DNA from: Gemmatimonas sp.
GTDB lineage: Bacteria; Gemmatimonadota; Gemmatimonadetes; Gemmatimonadales; Gemmatimonadaceae
DNA length: 64,000 nt
Direction of reading: 5' to 3'
Assembly: GCA_013822425.1 (NCBI GenBank)
Contig: PNKL01000013.1
Location: 1-64,000 of the forward strand
The notes under the pieces: model-generated
What the model was told of the DNA's origin: nothing
Database searches by the model: none
What the model saw: the letters and a program-made list of their open reading frames with translations, nothing else
Shown: piece after piece, positions 36,619-45,739 of the stretch
Layout: each line of letters starts with the position of its first letter
Position numbering within the stretch: the stretch's first letter is position 1
Made by a program: the position numbers and the translations under genes

Positions 36619-38268
36619 TCACGGCGGCGAGGCCTTGCCGCTGTCGCCCAGCGCGATGACGAATCCGGAATGGCCGGGAAGATGGGCGGTTGCGGTCAGT
36701 CGCCTGCGGGCATCGAGCCGGATCGTGGAGGCGCGCGAGAGGCCGTACAGCGTGCGTGGTGCCAACCGCCGGAAGCGGGGGGCCTCGTCGGCCGACGCGA
36801 CCCGCACGGATTTCAGGGTGGCCGGCCCGACGTTGACCATCACGAGCACCGTGCCCGTGGTGTCGCGCCGCAGGAAGGCGACGGCTGCCGGGTTGTTCGT
36901 GGTGAGCGGGATCAATGCGCCGCGGCCGAGTGCCGGCGTCGCGGTACGCAGCCGGATGAGCGTGCGGTGGAGGTTCAACAGGGAGCGCGCATTGCCGTCC
37001 TGCGCCTCGACGTTCGCCTCGAGCGAGTCGGCGGCGAGCGGCTGCCACGGCGTACCGCTGGTGAAGCCGGCATGCGGCGCCGTGCGGGACCATGCCATCG
37101 GCGTGCGGATGAGTTCGTCGGGCTTGGGGCCGGTCATCCCCAGTTCCTCGCCGTAGTAGACGAATGGCAGGCCTGGCAGGGTGAGCAGGAGCAGCGCCGC
37201 CGTGCGCGCCTTGCCCCAGTCGCCATTGAACTCCGTGCGCGTGCGCGGCTGGTCGTGGTTGCGCAGGAATGGCGCCCAGCGTTCCGCCGGCACTGCGCCC
37301 TGAAGCCGCAGCACCGGAGCGAGTATGCCGCGCGCATCGCCACGCTGCACGCCGGCGATGAGCGAATCGGCAACCTCGAACGCAAAGTAGGCATCAAGCT
37401 GGTCGGGGTAGTACGCCAGCAGCGTTCCCGTACTGTCAAAGACCTCGCCGATGGTGAAGGCCCCAGGCTTGGCCTGCCGCACGTGCGCGCCGTACTCGCG
37501 CAGCACGGCGTGCGTGCCTGGCGTGTCATCCACGGTGGCGCCGTCCTCGACGAGGTACCTCACGGCGTCGAGGCGAAAACCGTCGGCGCCCATCTCGTTC
37601 AGCCAGAACGACGCCACCTTCTTCATCTCGTTCAGCGCCTCAGAGCCCTCGTAGTTCAGGTCGGGCATCCCCTGCCAGAAAAAACCGTAGTAGTACTCGT
37701 CGCGCACCGGCGAGCGGTGCCAGTTGTTGTTTCCCCAGCGGTTGTCGGGTCCCCGCGTGGGCGAGAACCGGAACCACGACCGATACGGCGACGCCGGATC
37801 GCGCAGGGCGTTCTGGAACGGGGGGTACTCGCTCGAGGTATGGTTGATCACCATGTCCACGAGCACCTTGATGCCCCGCCGGTGCGACTCGGCCACGAGC
37901 CGCTTGAAGTCGTCGTTGGTGCCGTAGACGCGCGCCACGCGATAGTAGTCGCTCACGTCATAGCCGTGATAGCCGGGCGTCTCCATGATGGGCATCAGCC
38001 ACAGGCAGCGCGCGCCCAGCGACCGGGTGCTGCGCGGATTGCCGTCGTTGATGTAGTCAAGCGCGCTGATCAGTCCCTTGAGGTCGCCAATGCCGTCGCC
38101 ATCGCTGTCGCGGAAGGACCGCACGAACACCTCGTAGCAGGTGGCGCCCGGCACCCAGGGTGCGGCCAGCTGCGTCTTGGATGGCATCGCCCGCTGCGCG
38201 GTGACGCGGGCACTGACCAGGGTCGCCAGCAGGATCAACGCGGCGCGGGCGGCACGACGGCGTGTCAT
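36619..38268 (-). CDS. GH13 alpha-glucosidase/trehalose-synthase-like enzyme, secreted
   Basis: A 549-residue alpha-glucan enzyme with N-terminal signal (MTRRRAARAALILLATLVSA). The barrel shows YEVFVRSFRDSDGDGIGDL, a hallmark of the oligo-1,6-glucosidase/trehalose synthase branch; DMVINHTS (region I), GFRLDAVRY with nucleophile Asp234, IGEVFD with acid/base Glu275, and NHDQPR as the third acidic region. The C-terminal beta domain ends in LPGHSGFVIALG. Secretion is atypical for oligo-1,6-glucosidases but common in this branch of Gemmatimonadota-like genomes. Start 38268 is set by the signal peptide. A short YaiI-like gene ends ten bases upstream on the same strand. Specificity is not resolvable from sequence alone. 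Confidence 0.9.
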   Translation of the reverse strand: MTRRRAARAALILLATLVSARVTAQRAMPSKTQLAAPWVPGATCYEVFVRSFRDSDGDGIGDLKGLISALDYINDGNPRSTRSLGARCLWLMPIMETPGYHGYDVSDYYRVARVYGTNDDFKRLVAESHRRGIKVLVDMVINHTSSEYPPFQNALRDPASPYRSWFRFSPTRGPDNRWGNNNWHRSPVRDEYYYGFFWQGMPDLNYEGSEALNEMKKVASFWLNEMGADGFRLDAVRYLVEDGATVDDTPGTHAVLREYGAHVRQAKPGAFTIGEVFDSTGTLLAYYPDQLDAYFAFEVADSLIAGVQRGDARGILAPVLRLQGAVPAERWAPFLRNHDQPRTRTEFNGDWGKARTAALLLLTLPGLPFVYYGEELGMTGPKPDELIRTPMAWSRTAPHAGFTSGTPWQPLAADSLEANVEAQDGNARSLLNLHRTLIRLRTATPALGRGALIPLTTNNPAAVAFLRRDTTGTVLVMVNVGPATLKSVRVASADEAPRFRRLAPRTLYGLSRASTIRLDARRRLTATAHLPGHSGFVIALGDSGKASPP

Positions 38269-38278
38269 ATGGAGGATG

Positions 38279-38611
38279 CTACAGGGCTTGCAGCGTGCGG
38301 GCAACTGTGGTCATCGCGCACGCAGCGCCGCGCGGGTCGATGACCGCCACATCCTTGGGAACGAGCAGCGCGACCAGGGGAATGTCGGCTGTCACGGCCA
38401 CGTCGCCCGATTGGGCGTGCTCGACGATATAGCGATCAGCCTCGTCGGGACCCGCGTCCACGCGCACGGCGGAGAGGTACGCGTACCCCGCCGGGAACTG
38501 CACGCGCTGGTTCGCCACGAGCACGGTGTCGAGCTTCAGGCGATCGGAGGCGCGAAAGCAGACCTGCTTGACCGCCAGGGGCGTGGCATCGGCGTCAATC
38601 CACAGCTTCAT
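38279..38611 (-). CDS. YaiI/YqxD (DUF188) family protein, C-terminally short
   Basis: A 110-residue protein matching the DUF188 N-terminal two thirds: MKLWIDADATPLAVKQVCFR, LVANQRV, GPDEADRYIVEHAQSGDVAVTADIPLV and IDPRG. The conserved acidic residues form a PIN-like fold and probable metal site, but the cellular role of the family is unproven. E. coli YaiI has about 152 residues; the last roughly 40, including the R-x-x-F-x-x-x-L segment, are missing here, and the frame ends ten bases before the GH13 start. The gene may still fold, or it may have lost its 3' end in a deletion. Confidence 0.75.
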   Translation of the reverse strand: MKLWIDADATPLAVKQVCFRASDRLKLDTVLVANQRVQFPAGYAYLSAVRVDAGPDEADRYIVEHAQSGDVAVTADIPLVALLVPKDVAVIDPRGAACAMTTVARTLQAL

Positions 38612-38693
38612 GCGGCGAAAGATAGCGTGTCGCAAACGGACTCTGGCGCTGGCCGCTGGCGCGAGGTGTTCGCAGAGGCAATCGTTCGGATCC

Positions 38694-38954
38694 ATGAACA
38701 TGCCGCCGGAACGCCCCAACCGCCCTTCGGACCCGCTGCATGGCGTCACGTTGGAGCGGATGTTGAACGAGATGGTCAGCGAACTCGGCTGGGAGCGCAT
38801 GGGGCGGCGCGTACGCATCGCCTGCTTCACGAGCGATCCCAGCGTGTCGTCGAGCCTCAAGTTCCTGCGGCGCACGCCGTGGGCACGGGCAAAGGTGGAG
38901 CGGATGTACCTCGACCTGCTGAAGGCGCGCGCGCTGAGCGATACGGGCCGCTGA
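38694..38954 (+). CDS. VF530 (DUF2132) family small DNA-binding-like protein
   Basis: An 86-residue cytoplasmic protein. The family signature is nearly complete: DPLHGVTLERMLNEMVSELG, IACFTSDPSVSSSLKFLRRT and PWARAKVERMYL. The VF530 fold is a small helical domain with a basic surface, proposed to bind DNA but not functionally characterised. ATG 38694 was chosen because the family domain begins at residue 12 and upstream codons have no homology; a second ATG two codons later is possible. Divergent from the YaiI-like gene and followed after 90 bases by the S46 peptidase. Confidence 0.9.
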   Translation: MNMPPERPNRPSDPLHGVTLERMLNEMVSELGWERMGRRVRIACFTSDPSVSSSLKFLRRTPWARAKVERMYLDLLKARALSDTGR

Positions 38955-39044
38955 GCCGCGGCGCACGGAGGCATGCGTCTCGCGGAATCGTTAGAATCAA
39001 TCATCGCCACGTCATGGAGACGCGGCCTCCTCGGATCAGAGATT

Positions 39045-41123
39045 ATGCGCCTTATTCGCGCCCTGGCTCTTGCGGCACTCACCGCCTCCGTCCTCCCCGC
39101 CCAGAATGCCGTCACGCCGGGTCGCTTCGACCTGGGCAAGATGTGGACCTTCGAGTACGCGCCGTCGGAGTACTTTTCCACGACGTACGGGTTCAAGGCC
39201 GACTCGGCGTGGTTTGCGCGCGCCCGACTGGCAGCGTTGCGCATCCCCGGCTGCTCGGCGGCATTCGTGTCGCAAAACGGGCTGATCATCACCAACCACC
39301 ACTGCGTACGTGGCTCGGTGAACGCGATCAGCCGTCCGGGCGAGCACCTGCTGGACTCAGGGTTCGTGGCGGCAACGCTGGCGGACGAACGGCGACTGCC
39401 GAGCATGGTAGCCGACCAATTGCTTGCCGCAATTGACATCTCGAACGAGGTGAACAAGGCGGGCGACGCGGCCGCTGAAGGGACAGCGCGCGATGCGGCG
39501 CGACGCGCAGCGTCAACTGCGGCGCAGGCGCGGCTCCAGGCGCAGTATGCGACGCCGGGCGACTCGGTATGGGTGCAGGTGGTCGGCCTCTACAACGGCG
39601 CGCGGTCTTCGGCGTATGTCTTCAAGCGCTACACCGACATCCGGCTGGTCGTCGCGGCAGAACTTGGCGTGGCGAACCTCGGCGGCGACTGGGACAACTT
39701 CACGTTCCCGCGGTACGCGCTCGACTTTGCCGTGATGCGCGCCTACAGCGCCGACGGCAAGCCGGTGTCGAGTCCGGCGTACTTTGCGTGGGGCGGCGAG
39801 ACCGGCACCAAACCGGGCGACGTAGTGTTCGTCATCGGCAACCCCGGGGCGACGCGACGGCTCACGACGATCAGCCAGCTGGAGTACCAACGCGACGTGG
39901 CGCTGCCGTTCACCGAGCATTTCCTGTCGTCGCACCTCGCGGCGCTGAAGGCGTTCCGTGATGCGAGCAAGGACGAGCGCGAGCGTTCCGCCGCGATGGT
40001 GACGATGCTCAACCTGTCCAACCGCTGGAAGCCGATCGGCGGGCGGCTCGACGGACTGCGCGACGATAACATCATGGGACGGCGCACCGCCATCGAACGC
40101 GGTCTCATTGACGCCATTCAAGCGAGGCCGGAGCTGAAGGTGCGCTACGGCAAGTTGTTTGACCGGATGGCGGAACTGCAGCGACAGCGCGTGAAGTCAC
40201 GCACCGCACTCACCGCGTTCGGCCAACTGGTCAGTCCGGTGGCGAGCAGTACGACGCTGCAGGCGGCGTACCTGGCGTGGCGGGTGCAGCGCGGCCCGGC
40301 CGACTCGGTGGCCGGCTTCCGCCAGCGCCTCGCGCGCGTACAGTCGCAGGCGCGGGACCTCGAGCGCCGCTACCTCGCACTGTCGCTCGAGGACATCGCC
40401 ACGGCGTATGGCGCGAACCACGAGTTCGCGCGCGCCGCGCTGGGCGGCAAGACGCCGCAGGACGCCGCGGACGCGATGCTCGCGGCGACCGCGGTGAACG
40501 ACACGGCCGGCGCCCGACGCGCGGCGACGGGAGAACTCGCCTCCGATCCGGCGATGCAGTTCGTCAACGCGATCATGCCGAGCGTGCTCGCGTTCGAGGC
40601 CGGGCAGACGCGCATCGACGTGGAGGAAGCGGCGCTGTCCGCGCAGATCGGCCGCGCCCGCTTCGAACTCTTCGGCCCGGCGATCCCGCCCGACGGATCG
40701 TCGTCACCGCGCATCGCGGACGGCGTGGTGCAGGGCTACGAGTACAACGGCACATTGGCGGCGCCATTCACGACGTTCTACGGGATGTACGACCGGAACC
40801 GGAGCCATGGGCAGGCGAGCGATTGGGAGCTGCCGCATCGCTGGCGCGTGCCGCCCATGGGGCTCGACCTGGGCACACCACTCAACTTCGTTTCCACGGC
40901 CGACAGCTACGGTGGCAACTCAGGGTCGCCGGCGGTGACGAAGGATCTGCGGATCGTGGGGCTCAACTTCGACCGCAACATCAACGCGCTGGTGCGCGAT
41001 TACATCTACCTGCCGGAACGCGGGCGCAACGTGATGGTGGACGTGCGCGCCATCCAGGAAGCGCTGGCGTACGTCTATCGCGCCGACCGCGTGGTGCGGG
41101 AACTGACAACCGGCCGGCAGTAG
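39045..41123 (+). CDS. S46 family dipeptidyl-peptidase, periplasmic or secreted
   Basis: A 692-residue serine peptidase of the DPP7/DPP11 family that removes N-terminal dipeptides, usually in the periplasm of bacteria feeding on proteins. A signal peptide (1-20) precedes GKMWTFEYAP and the trypsin-fold catalytic His in VSQNGLIITNHHCV (85 or 86); the Asp is in DFAVMRAYSADG, and the Ser in SYGGNSGSPAVTKD near the C-terminus. A helical cap domain lies in the middle (about 230-560). Full length and all triad residues are present. The specificity residue, Gly in DPP7 and Arg in DPP11, was not assigned without alignment. Start 39045 is set by the signal peptide. Confidence 0.93.
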   Translation: MRLIRALALAALTASVLPAQNAVTPGRFDLGKMWTFEYAPSEYFSTTYGFKADSAWFARARLAALRIPGCSAAFVSQNGLIITNHHCVRGSVNAISRPGEHLLDSGFVAATLADERRLPSMVADQLLAAIDISNEVNKAGDAAAEGTARDAARRAASTAAQARLQAQYATPGDSVWVQVVGLYNGARSSAYVFKRYTDIRLVVAAELGVANLGGDWDNFTFPRYALDFAVMRAYSADGKPVSSPAYFAWGGETGTKPGDVVFVIGNPGATRRLTTISQLEYQRDVALPFTEHFLSSHLAALKAFRDASKDERERSAAMVTMLNLSNRWKPIGGRLDGLRDDNIMGRRTAIERGLIDAIQARPELKVRYGKLFDRMAELQRQRVKSRTALTAFGQLVSPVASSTTLQAAYLAWRVQRGPADSVAGFRQRLARVQSQARDLERRYLALSLEDIATAYGANHEFARAALGGKTPQDAADAMLAATAVNDTAGARRAATGELASDPAMQFVNAIMPSVLAFEAGQTRIDVEEAALSAQIGRARFELFGPAIPPDGSSSPRIADGVVQGYEYNGTLAAPFTTFYGMYDRNRSHGQASDWELPHRWRVPPMGLDLGTPLNFVSTADSYGGNSGSPAVTKDLRIVGLNFDRNINALVRDYIYLPERGRNVMVDVRAIQEALAYVYRADRVVRELTTGRQ

Positions 41124-41148
41124 ACCAAATCGAATGCCGCGGTACCGC

Positions 41149-41658
41149 TCAGGTGCCGCGGTCGAACACCACGCGGTGCGTACGCGAGCCCTGTGCGCCG
41201 AAAACCAGCGACTGTTCGATGTCGGCCGTCTTCGAGGGGCCGCTCAGGAACCAGCCGCATGCGGAGTGGGCGGGCATCAGGCGCATCGCCTCGTGCATCG
41301 TCGGCACGATGGCGCTGAACGGCACGATCACCACCAGGTGCTCGGCACGCACGATGTCATTGCGCGCCGAGAGGTCCGCCGCATCCACGTAGACGGCGGC
41401 ATTCTCGGCGACGGCGAAACGGCCGCGTACCACGATGGCGTGCTGCCGGTCAGGGCCGAGCAGTTCGGCAATCAGCGAGTCCATCGGCTGGCCGTCCGTC
41501 CGAACGACGCCTTGCCCACCGACTTCGGTGAGCACGCGAAGAAATGCGTCGCACAGGTCGTCGATCGGCGCGGTTGGCGTCGGGGGCAGGTGTGCCGGCG
41601 GCGCCGCTGGCACCGCCGCCGCCCGGATGGCGGAGAGGATGGCATCGCGCGCGGTCAT
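41149..41658 (-). CDS. lutC: LUD-domain protein LutC
   Basis: A 169-residue LUD-domain protein, the third component of the LutABC L-lactate utilisation complex. The visible family pattern includes the mid-protein stretch GRFAVAENAAVYVDAADLSA and IVPTMHEAMRLM, and the C-terminal SGPSKTADIEQSLVFGAQG, nearly the consensus SGPSxTADIExxxVxGxHG. The ATG overlaps the stop of lutB (ATGA), as expected for an operon lutA-lutB-lutC. The role is an electron-transfer complex that converts lactate to pyruvate without LldD; the exact electron acceptor is not known. It is convergent with the S46 peptidase gene. Confidence 0.93.
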   Translation of the reverse strand: MTARDAILSAIRAAAVPAAPPAHLPPTPTAPIDDLCDAFLRVLTEVGGQGVVRTDGQPMDSLIAELLGPDRQHAIVVRGRFAVAENAAVYVDAADLSARNDIVRAEHLVVIVPFSAIVPTMHEAMRLMPAHSACGWFLSGPSKTADIEQSLVFGAQGSRTHRVVFDRGT

Positions 41659-43052
41659 GAGCGCCCTTCCTCGCGCCGCGCCCACTCGCGGAACGACTCG
41701 TCGGCGATCACCGGCAGTGTGCGACCGGGGCGGGTCCACGGATTCCAGCGGCCGGACAACCACGATGCCGGGATGAGTCGTTGGACGCGTCGCGCCCAGC
41801 GCGCCGCGCACTCGAAGCGCGAGAGGCGCGACAAGACCCAGCCAAGCAGCGGGAAGATCGTGGAATACCCGCGCGGCAACATGCCGGCCGCGGCGCTGCG
41901 TGCGCGCCAGGCAAGAAGCTGCGCCGGAATGTCGATGCGCACCGGACAGACGTCGGCGCACGAACCGCACAGCGTGGACGCAAACGGCAGTTCGTGATGC
42001 GCATCGAGATTCACGGCCGGCGCGAGGATGGCGCCGATGGGACCCTGGATGACGTGCCCGTAGCTGTAGCCGCCGCTGCGCCGGTAGACGGGGCAGGTGT
42101 TGAGGCAGGCGCCGCACCGAATGCAGTGCAGGGCCGTGCGCATTGCCTTGTCGGCGAGCCGCTTGGTACGGCCATTGTCCACGAGCACCACATGCATTGC
42201 GGCGCCGGGCCGCGGCGACGCGACGTGCGTGGTGTACGCGGTCACGGGCTGGCCGGTGCCACTGCGCGCCAGCAGGCGCAGCAGCACGCCAAGGTCATCG
42301 CGTGTCGCGATGATCTTCTCGAGGCCGACGCAGGCGATGTGGATGGGCGCCGAGTGCATGCCAAGGTCGGCGTTGCCTTCGTTGGTGCACACCACCACGC
42401 CGCCGGTCTCGGCGACGAGTGCGTTGGCCCCGGTGATGCCGGCGCCGGCGTGCATCAGAGCGTCGCGCAGGTGGACACGGGCGGCGGCGGCGAGGGCATC
42501 GGGTGACATCTCGCCGGCGGGCGTCCCCATCGTGCGATGGAAGAGCGCGCCAATCTCCTCGCGCTTCCAGTGAATGGCCGGGATGACGATGTGCGACGGG
42601 GGTTCCTTGGCCAGCTGCACGATCCGTTCGCCGAGGTCGGTGTCCACCACCTCGATGCCGCGTGCCTCGAGGAACGGGTTCAATCCGCATTCCTCGGTGA
42701 GCATGGACTTGCTCTTTGAAACGCGCGTGACGCCGGCGGTGTGCAGGATGCCGAGCACGATGGCGTTGTGCTCGGCGACATCGCGCGCCCAGTGCACGAC
42801 GACGCCGTTGGCGATGGCCCGGCGCTCGAACTCCTCGAGCAGGTCGGCCAACCGGCTCATTGCGTGCGCCTTGAGCGCGGATCCGGCAAGACGCAGCGAC
42901 TCCCATTCGGGCAGGGCCGTGCCGCGGTCGCGTTTCTGCCGCATGAACCAGAGCGACTGGTCATGCCAGGCGGCGCGTGCGGCATCAACGAGGAAGCCGG
43001 CGGCGGCCTCGGCGTGGCCGCGGTGCACAGCGGGAGCGGCAAGCGCGCTCAC
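41655..43052 (-). CDS. lutB: Iron-sulfur LUD-domain protein LutB
   Basis: A 465-residue cytoplasmic protein with a LUD domain (about 60-300) and a ferredoxin-like part. Two iron-sulfur motifs are visible: CIRCGACLNTCPV and CGSCADVCPVRID. The signature SKSKSMLTEECGLN and ITGANALVAETGGVV are characteristic of LutB. It works with LutA and LutC in L-lactate oxidation. The GTG start at 43052 overlaps the stop of lutA (GTGA), and the stop overlaps lutC's start, so the three genes are tightly coupled. About 150 residues after the clusters form a basic C-terminal extension with PRGYSTIFPLLGWVL. Confidence 0.95.
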   Translation of the reverse strand: MSALAAPAVHRGHAEAAAGFLVDAARAAWHDQSLWFMRQKRDRGTALPEWESLRLAGSALKAHAMSRLADLLEEFERRAIANGVVVHWARDVAEHNAIVLGILHTAGVTRVSKSKSMLTEECGLNPFLEARGIEVVDTDLGERIVQLAKEPPSHIVIPAIHWKREEIGALFHRTMGTPAGEMSPDALAAAARVHLRDALMHAGAGITGANALVAETGGVVVCTNEGNADLGMHSAPIHIACVGLEKIIATRDDLGVLLRLLARSGTGQPVTAYTTHVASPRPGAAMHVVLVDNGRTKRLADKAMRTALHCIRCGACLNTCPVYRRSGGYSYGHVIQGPIGAILAPAVNLDAHHELPFASTLCGSCADVCPVRIDIPAQLLAWRARSAAAGMLPRGYSTIFPLLGWVLSRLSRFECAARWARRVQRLIPASWLSGRWNPWTRPGRTLPVIADESFREWARREEGRS

Positions 43053-43789
43053 CGCGTCGCCTCCTCGAGCACCTCGGCAACGTGCAGGGTGCGCAGGTGC
43101 GTGCCGTTATATGCCGCGACCGCATCGAGGTGCAGCAGGCACGAGGGATCGCTGCTCACCAGCACCTCGGCGCTGTGTGCCACGACATCAGCCAGCTTGT
43201 CGCGTGCCATCGCGACCGAGACGTCAGCTTCGCCGACGGCGAACGAGCCGCCGAAGCCGCAGCACTCGTCCGGCCGGTCGAGCGGAACGAGCGTGATCCC
43301 GTCGAGTCCCGTCAGCAGGGCGTGCATGGGTCCGGAGCTTGGTTGATGCAACTCTGAGGAGCCACCCAGCCGCAGGCTGCGCTGGGCATGGCAGCCCAGG
43401 TGCATCGCCACGCGATGCGGAAAGCGGCCGGCGAGCGTGAGCAGGCCAAGCGGACCGGCGATGAACTCGCACAATTCGAACGTCACTTGTGCGGCGTGGC
43501 TCGCTTCCTCGCCGCCGAGAAAAGCCGGCAGATTGTGCCTCACGTGATGCGTGCAGCTGCCGGAGGGCATGACCATGGCGTCGAATGGAGCGGAGGCGCG
43601 TACCCAGTTGTCAGCCGCGGCGCGGGCCGCCGTCACAACGCCGGCGTTGAACATCGGCTGGCCACAGCAGGGGGCGTCGAAGGCGAGACTCACCTCGCAT
43701 CCCAGCCGCCGTAGCAGCGTGAGCGCGGCTCGCGCCGCCTGCGGGCGGAACTGGTCAACGTAGCACGGGACGGCGAGCGCGACGCGCAT
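43049..43789 (-). CDS. lutA: Cysteine-rich (CCG) iron-sulfur protein LutA
   Basis: A 246-residue protein with two CCG-type motifs, APCCGQPMFNAG and DECCGFGGSFAV, plus AMHLGCHAQRSL and SSDPSCLLH. Such motifs bind noncubane iron-sulfur clusters in heterodisulfide reductase and in LutA, the first subunit of the lactate utilisation complex. ATG 43789 was preferred because MRVALAVPCYVDQFRP is the usual LutA start; the longer reading frame has no homology. First gene of lutABC, divergent from a sodium symporter gene, with which it shares a 198-base promoter region. Confidence 0.95.
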   Translation of the reverse strand: MRVALAVPCYVDQFRPQAARAALTLLRRLGCEVSLAFDAPCCGQPMFNAGVVTAARAAADNWVRASAPFDAMVMPSGSCTHHVRHNLPAFLGGEEASHAAQVTFELCEFIAGPLGLLTLAGRFPHRVAMHLGCHAQRSLRLGGSSELHQPSSGPMHALLTGLDGITLVPLDRPDECCGFGGSFAVGEADVSVAMARDKLADVVAHSAEVLVSSDPSCLLHLDAVAAYNGTHLRTLHVAEVLEEATR

Positions 43790-43881
43790 ATTCACCTCAA
43801 AGGTAGCGCGGCAGGCAGGGACTCGCCGCCTCGAACGCGCCACTGGAGGACAAGCTTGCGCCAGGTAAGCGCTGGACTTTC

Positions 43882-43910
43882 TTGACGGTGCCTCGCCCGC
43901 GCACGACAAT
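43882..43910 (+). promoter_or_regulatory. Candidate sigma70-type promoter for the sodium symporter gene
   Basis: TTGACG (43882-43887) and GACAAT (43905-43910) are separated by exactly 17 bases in the divergent gap between lutA and the symporter gene. They match the -35 consensus at five of six positions and the -10 consensus at four of six. Transcription would start about 70 bases before the ATT start codon proposed for the symporter. Confidence 0.5.
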
Positions 43911-43987
43911 AAGGCCGTCCGGTTTCCCTGGCGCGGGCCGTCCGCCGTGCCCATCGCCTCGTTGCGTGACCTCCCCGGAGCGTCCCC

Positions 43988-45730
43988 ATTCCGATTACCC
44001 AGAGCATCCAACTCGGCGCCGTCGACTGGCTGATCCTGATCCTCTACTTCGCGTTCGTCGTGGGAATTGGCGTCGCATTGAAGCGCGGCATGAAGAGCTC
44101 CAACGACTTCTTCATGTCAGGACGCAACATCCCGGCGTGGATCTCCGGACTTGCCTTCCTCAGCGCCAACCTCGGCGCGCAGGAAGTGATGGGGATGGCT
44201 GCCTCGGGCGCGAAGTACGGCATGATGACCTCCCACTTCTACTGGGTGGGAGCAGTGCCGGCGATGGTCTTCGTCGGCGTCTTCATGATGCCGTTCTACT
44301 ATGGATCAAAGGCCCGCAGCGTTCCCGAGTACCTGAAGCTTCGCTACGACGAGAAGACGCGCACATTCAACGCGTTCAGCTTCGCCACGATGACCGTCTT
44401 CTCGAGCGGCATCTCGATGTACGCCATGGCAAAGCTGCTGAACCTGCTCCTCGGCTGGAACTTCGACGTCGCGCTGTGGGCGAGCGCCGCCATCGTGCTC
44501 GCCTACATCTTCCTTGGCGGGCTCACCTCGGCGATCTACAACGAGGTGATGCAGTTCTTCCTGATCGTGCTCGGGTTTGCGCCGCTGGTCTTCCTGGGCC
44601 TGCGCGATGTGGGCGGCTGGTCCGGCCTGGTGTCGCGGCTCGATCTGGTGGCGACGCAAAGCCAGAACGTCGCGGGGGAGCCCTACGCGGCGGGCGCATG
44701 GGTGAGCGCCTGGAACCACATGGGCACTTCGGGCGGCAACCCAATGGGCGTCGAGTGGTTCGGCATGGTGATGGGGCTCGGCTTCGTGCTGTCGTTTGGC
44801 TACTGGTGCACCGATTTCCTGGTCGTGCAGCGCGCGATGGTAGCGGAGAACGAGCAGGCGGCGCGTCGAGTGCCGCTGATCGCCGCCGTGCCGAAGATGC
44901 TCTTCCCGTTCCTGGTGATCCTGCCGGGCATGATCGCCATCGCCCTCACGTACAAGTCTGGGCAGACCGGTTTTGCGCTTCCGGTGAAGGGCAATGCGTA
45001 CGACTACGATATGACGATCCCGCTGATGCTCAAGCACTACTTCCCGACGGGACTCCTCGGGCTTGGGCTGACGGCGCTCATGGCGTCGTTCATGAGCGGC
45101 ATGGCCGGGAACGTGACGGCGTTCAACACGGTCTGGACGTACGACATCTATCAGAGCCACATCGCGAAGAACAAGAGTGACGGACATTACCTCCGGATGG
45201 GGCGCGCGGCGACGGTGTTCGGCATCGGGCTGTCCATCATGACGGCGTACATGGCGCAGCACTTCAACAACATCATGGACATGCTGCAGTTGGTGTTCGC
45301 CTTCGTGAATGCCCCGCTGTTCGCAACCTTCCTGCTGGGCATGTTCTGGAAGCGCACCACCGGGCATGGCGCATTCGCCGGCCTGATCGGCGGCACGCTG
45401 GCGGCTGCGCTGCACCACGGCCTCACGATGCCGGTGGGTGCCGAGAGCCTGTTCAAGGGCGGGTGGATCGGACCCGTGATGCACACGTACCCCAGCGAGA
45501 TGGCGCAGAACTTCTGGACGGCCATCTGGTCGTGGACGACGTGCTTCACGGTGACGATCCTCATCAGCCTGCTGACGAAGCGAACCAAGAGTGACGAGGA
45601 GTTGCGAGGCCTCGTGTACAGCCTGACCGAGCGCCACGACGAAGGGCACCTGCCGTGGTATAAGCGGCCCATCTACCTGGGGGCGATGATCCTGCTGGCC
45701 GTGACCGTCCTCAACCTCGCATTCCTCTGA
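43988..45730 (+). CDS. Sodium:solute symporter family transporter
   Basis: A 580-residue inner-membrane transporter of the SSS family with about 13-14 hydrophobic segments. The conserved early core GRNIPAWISGLAFLSANLGA and later LGGLTSAIYNEVMQFFLIVLG, DFLVVQRAMVAENEQAARRVP, and GLGLTALMASFMSGMAGNVT are typical and include the sodium-site residues. No ATG or usual GTG lies before the first transmembrane helix (VDWLILILYFAFVVGIGVAL); a stop at 43967 limits the frame. An ATT at 43988 with GGAG seven bases before is the best start; a GTG at 44060 would cut the first helix in half. The substrate is a sugar or organic acid by family. Flanking genes are a 65-aa companion and a sugar-isomerase remnant, suggesting sugar uptake. 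Confidence 0.9.
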   Translation: MPITQSIQLGAVDWLILILYFAFVVGIGVALKRGMKSSNDFFMSGRNIPAWISGLAFLSANLGAQEVMGMAASGAKYGMMTSHFYWVGAVPAMVFVGVFMMPFYYGSKARSVPEYLKLRYDEKTRTFNAFSFATMTVFSSGISMYAMAKLLNLLLGWNFDVALWASAAIVLAYIFLGGLTSAIYNEVMQFFLIVLGFAPLVFLGLRDVGGWSGLVSRLDLVATQSQNVAGEPYAAGAWVSAWNHMGTSGGNPMGVEWFGMVMGLGFVLSFGYWCTDFLVVQRAMVAENEQAARRVPLIAAVPKMLFPFLVILPGMIAIALTYKSGQTGFALPVKGNAYDYDMTIPLMLKHYFPTGLLGLGLTALMASFMSGMAGNVTAFNTVWTYDIYQSHIAKNKSDGHYLRMGRAATVFGIGLSIMTAYMAQHFNNIMDMLQLVFAFVNAPLFATFLLGMFWKRTTGHGAFAGLIGGTLAAALHHGLTMPVGAESLFKGGWIGPVMHTYPSEMAQNFWTAIWSWTTCFTVTILISLLTKRTKSDEELRGLVYSLTERHDEGHLPWYKRPIYLGAMILLAVTVLNLAFL

Positions 45731-45739
45731 GGAGGCGCC

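Noticed and set aside
44306-45649. 447-codon leftward frame antisense to the symporter
   Set aside because: His/Arg-rich composition and full overlap with a conserved transporter mark it as a shadow.
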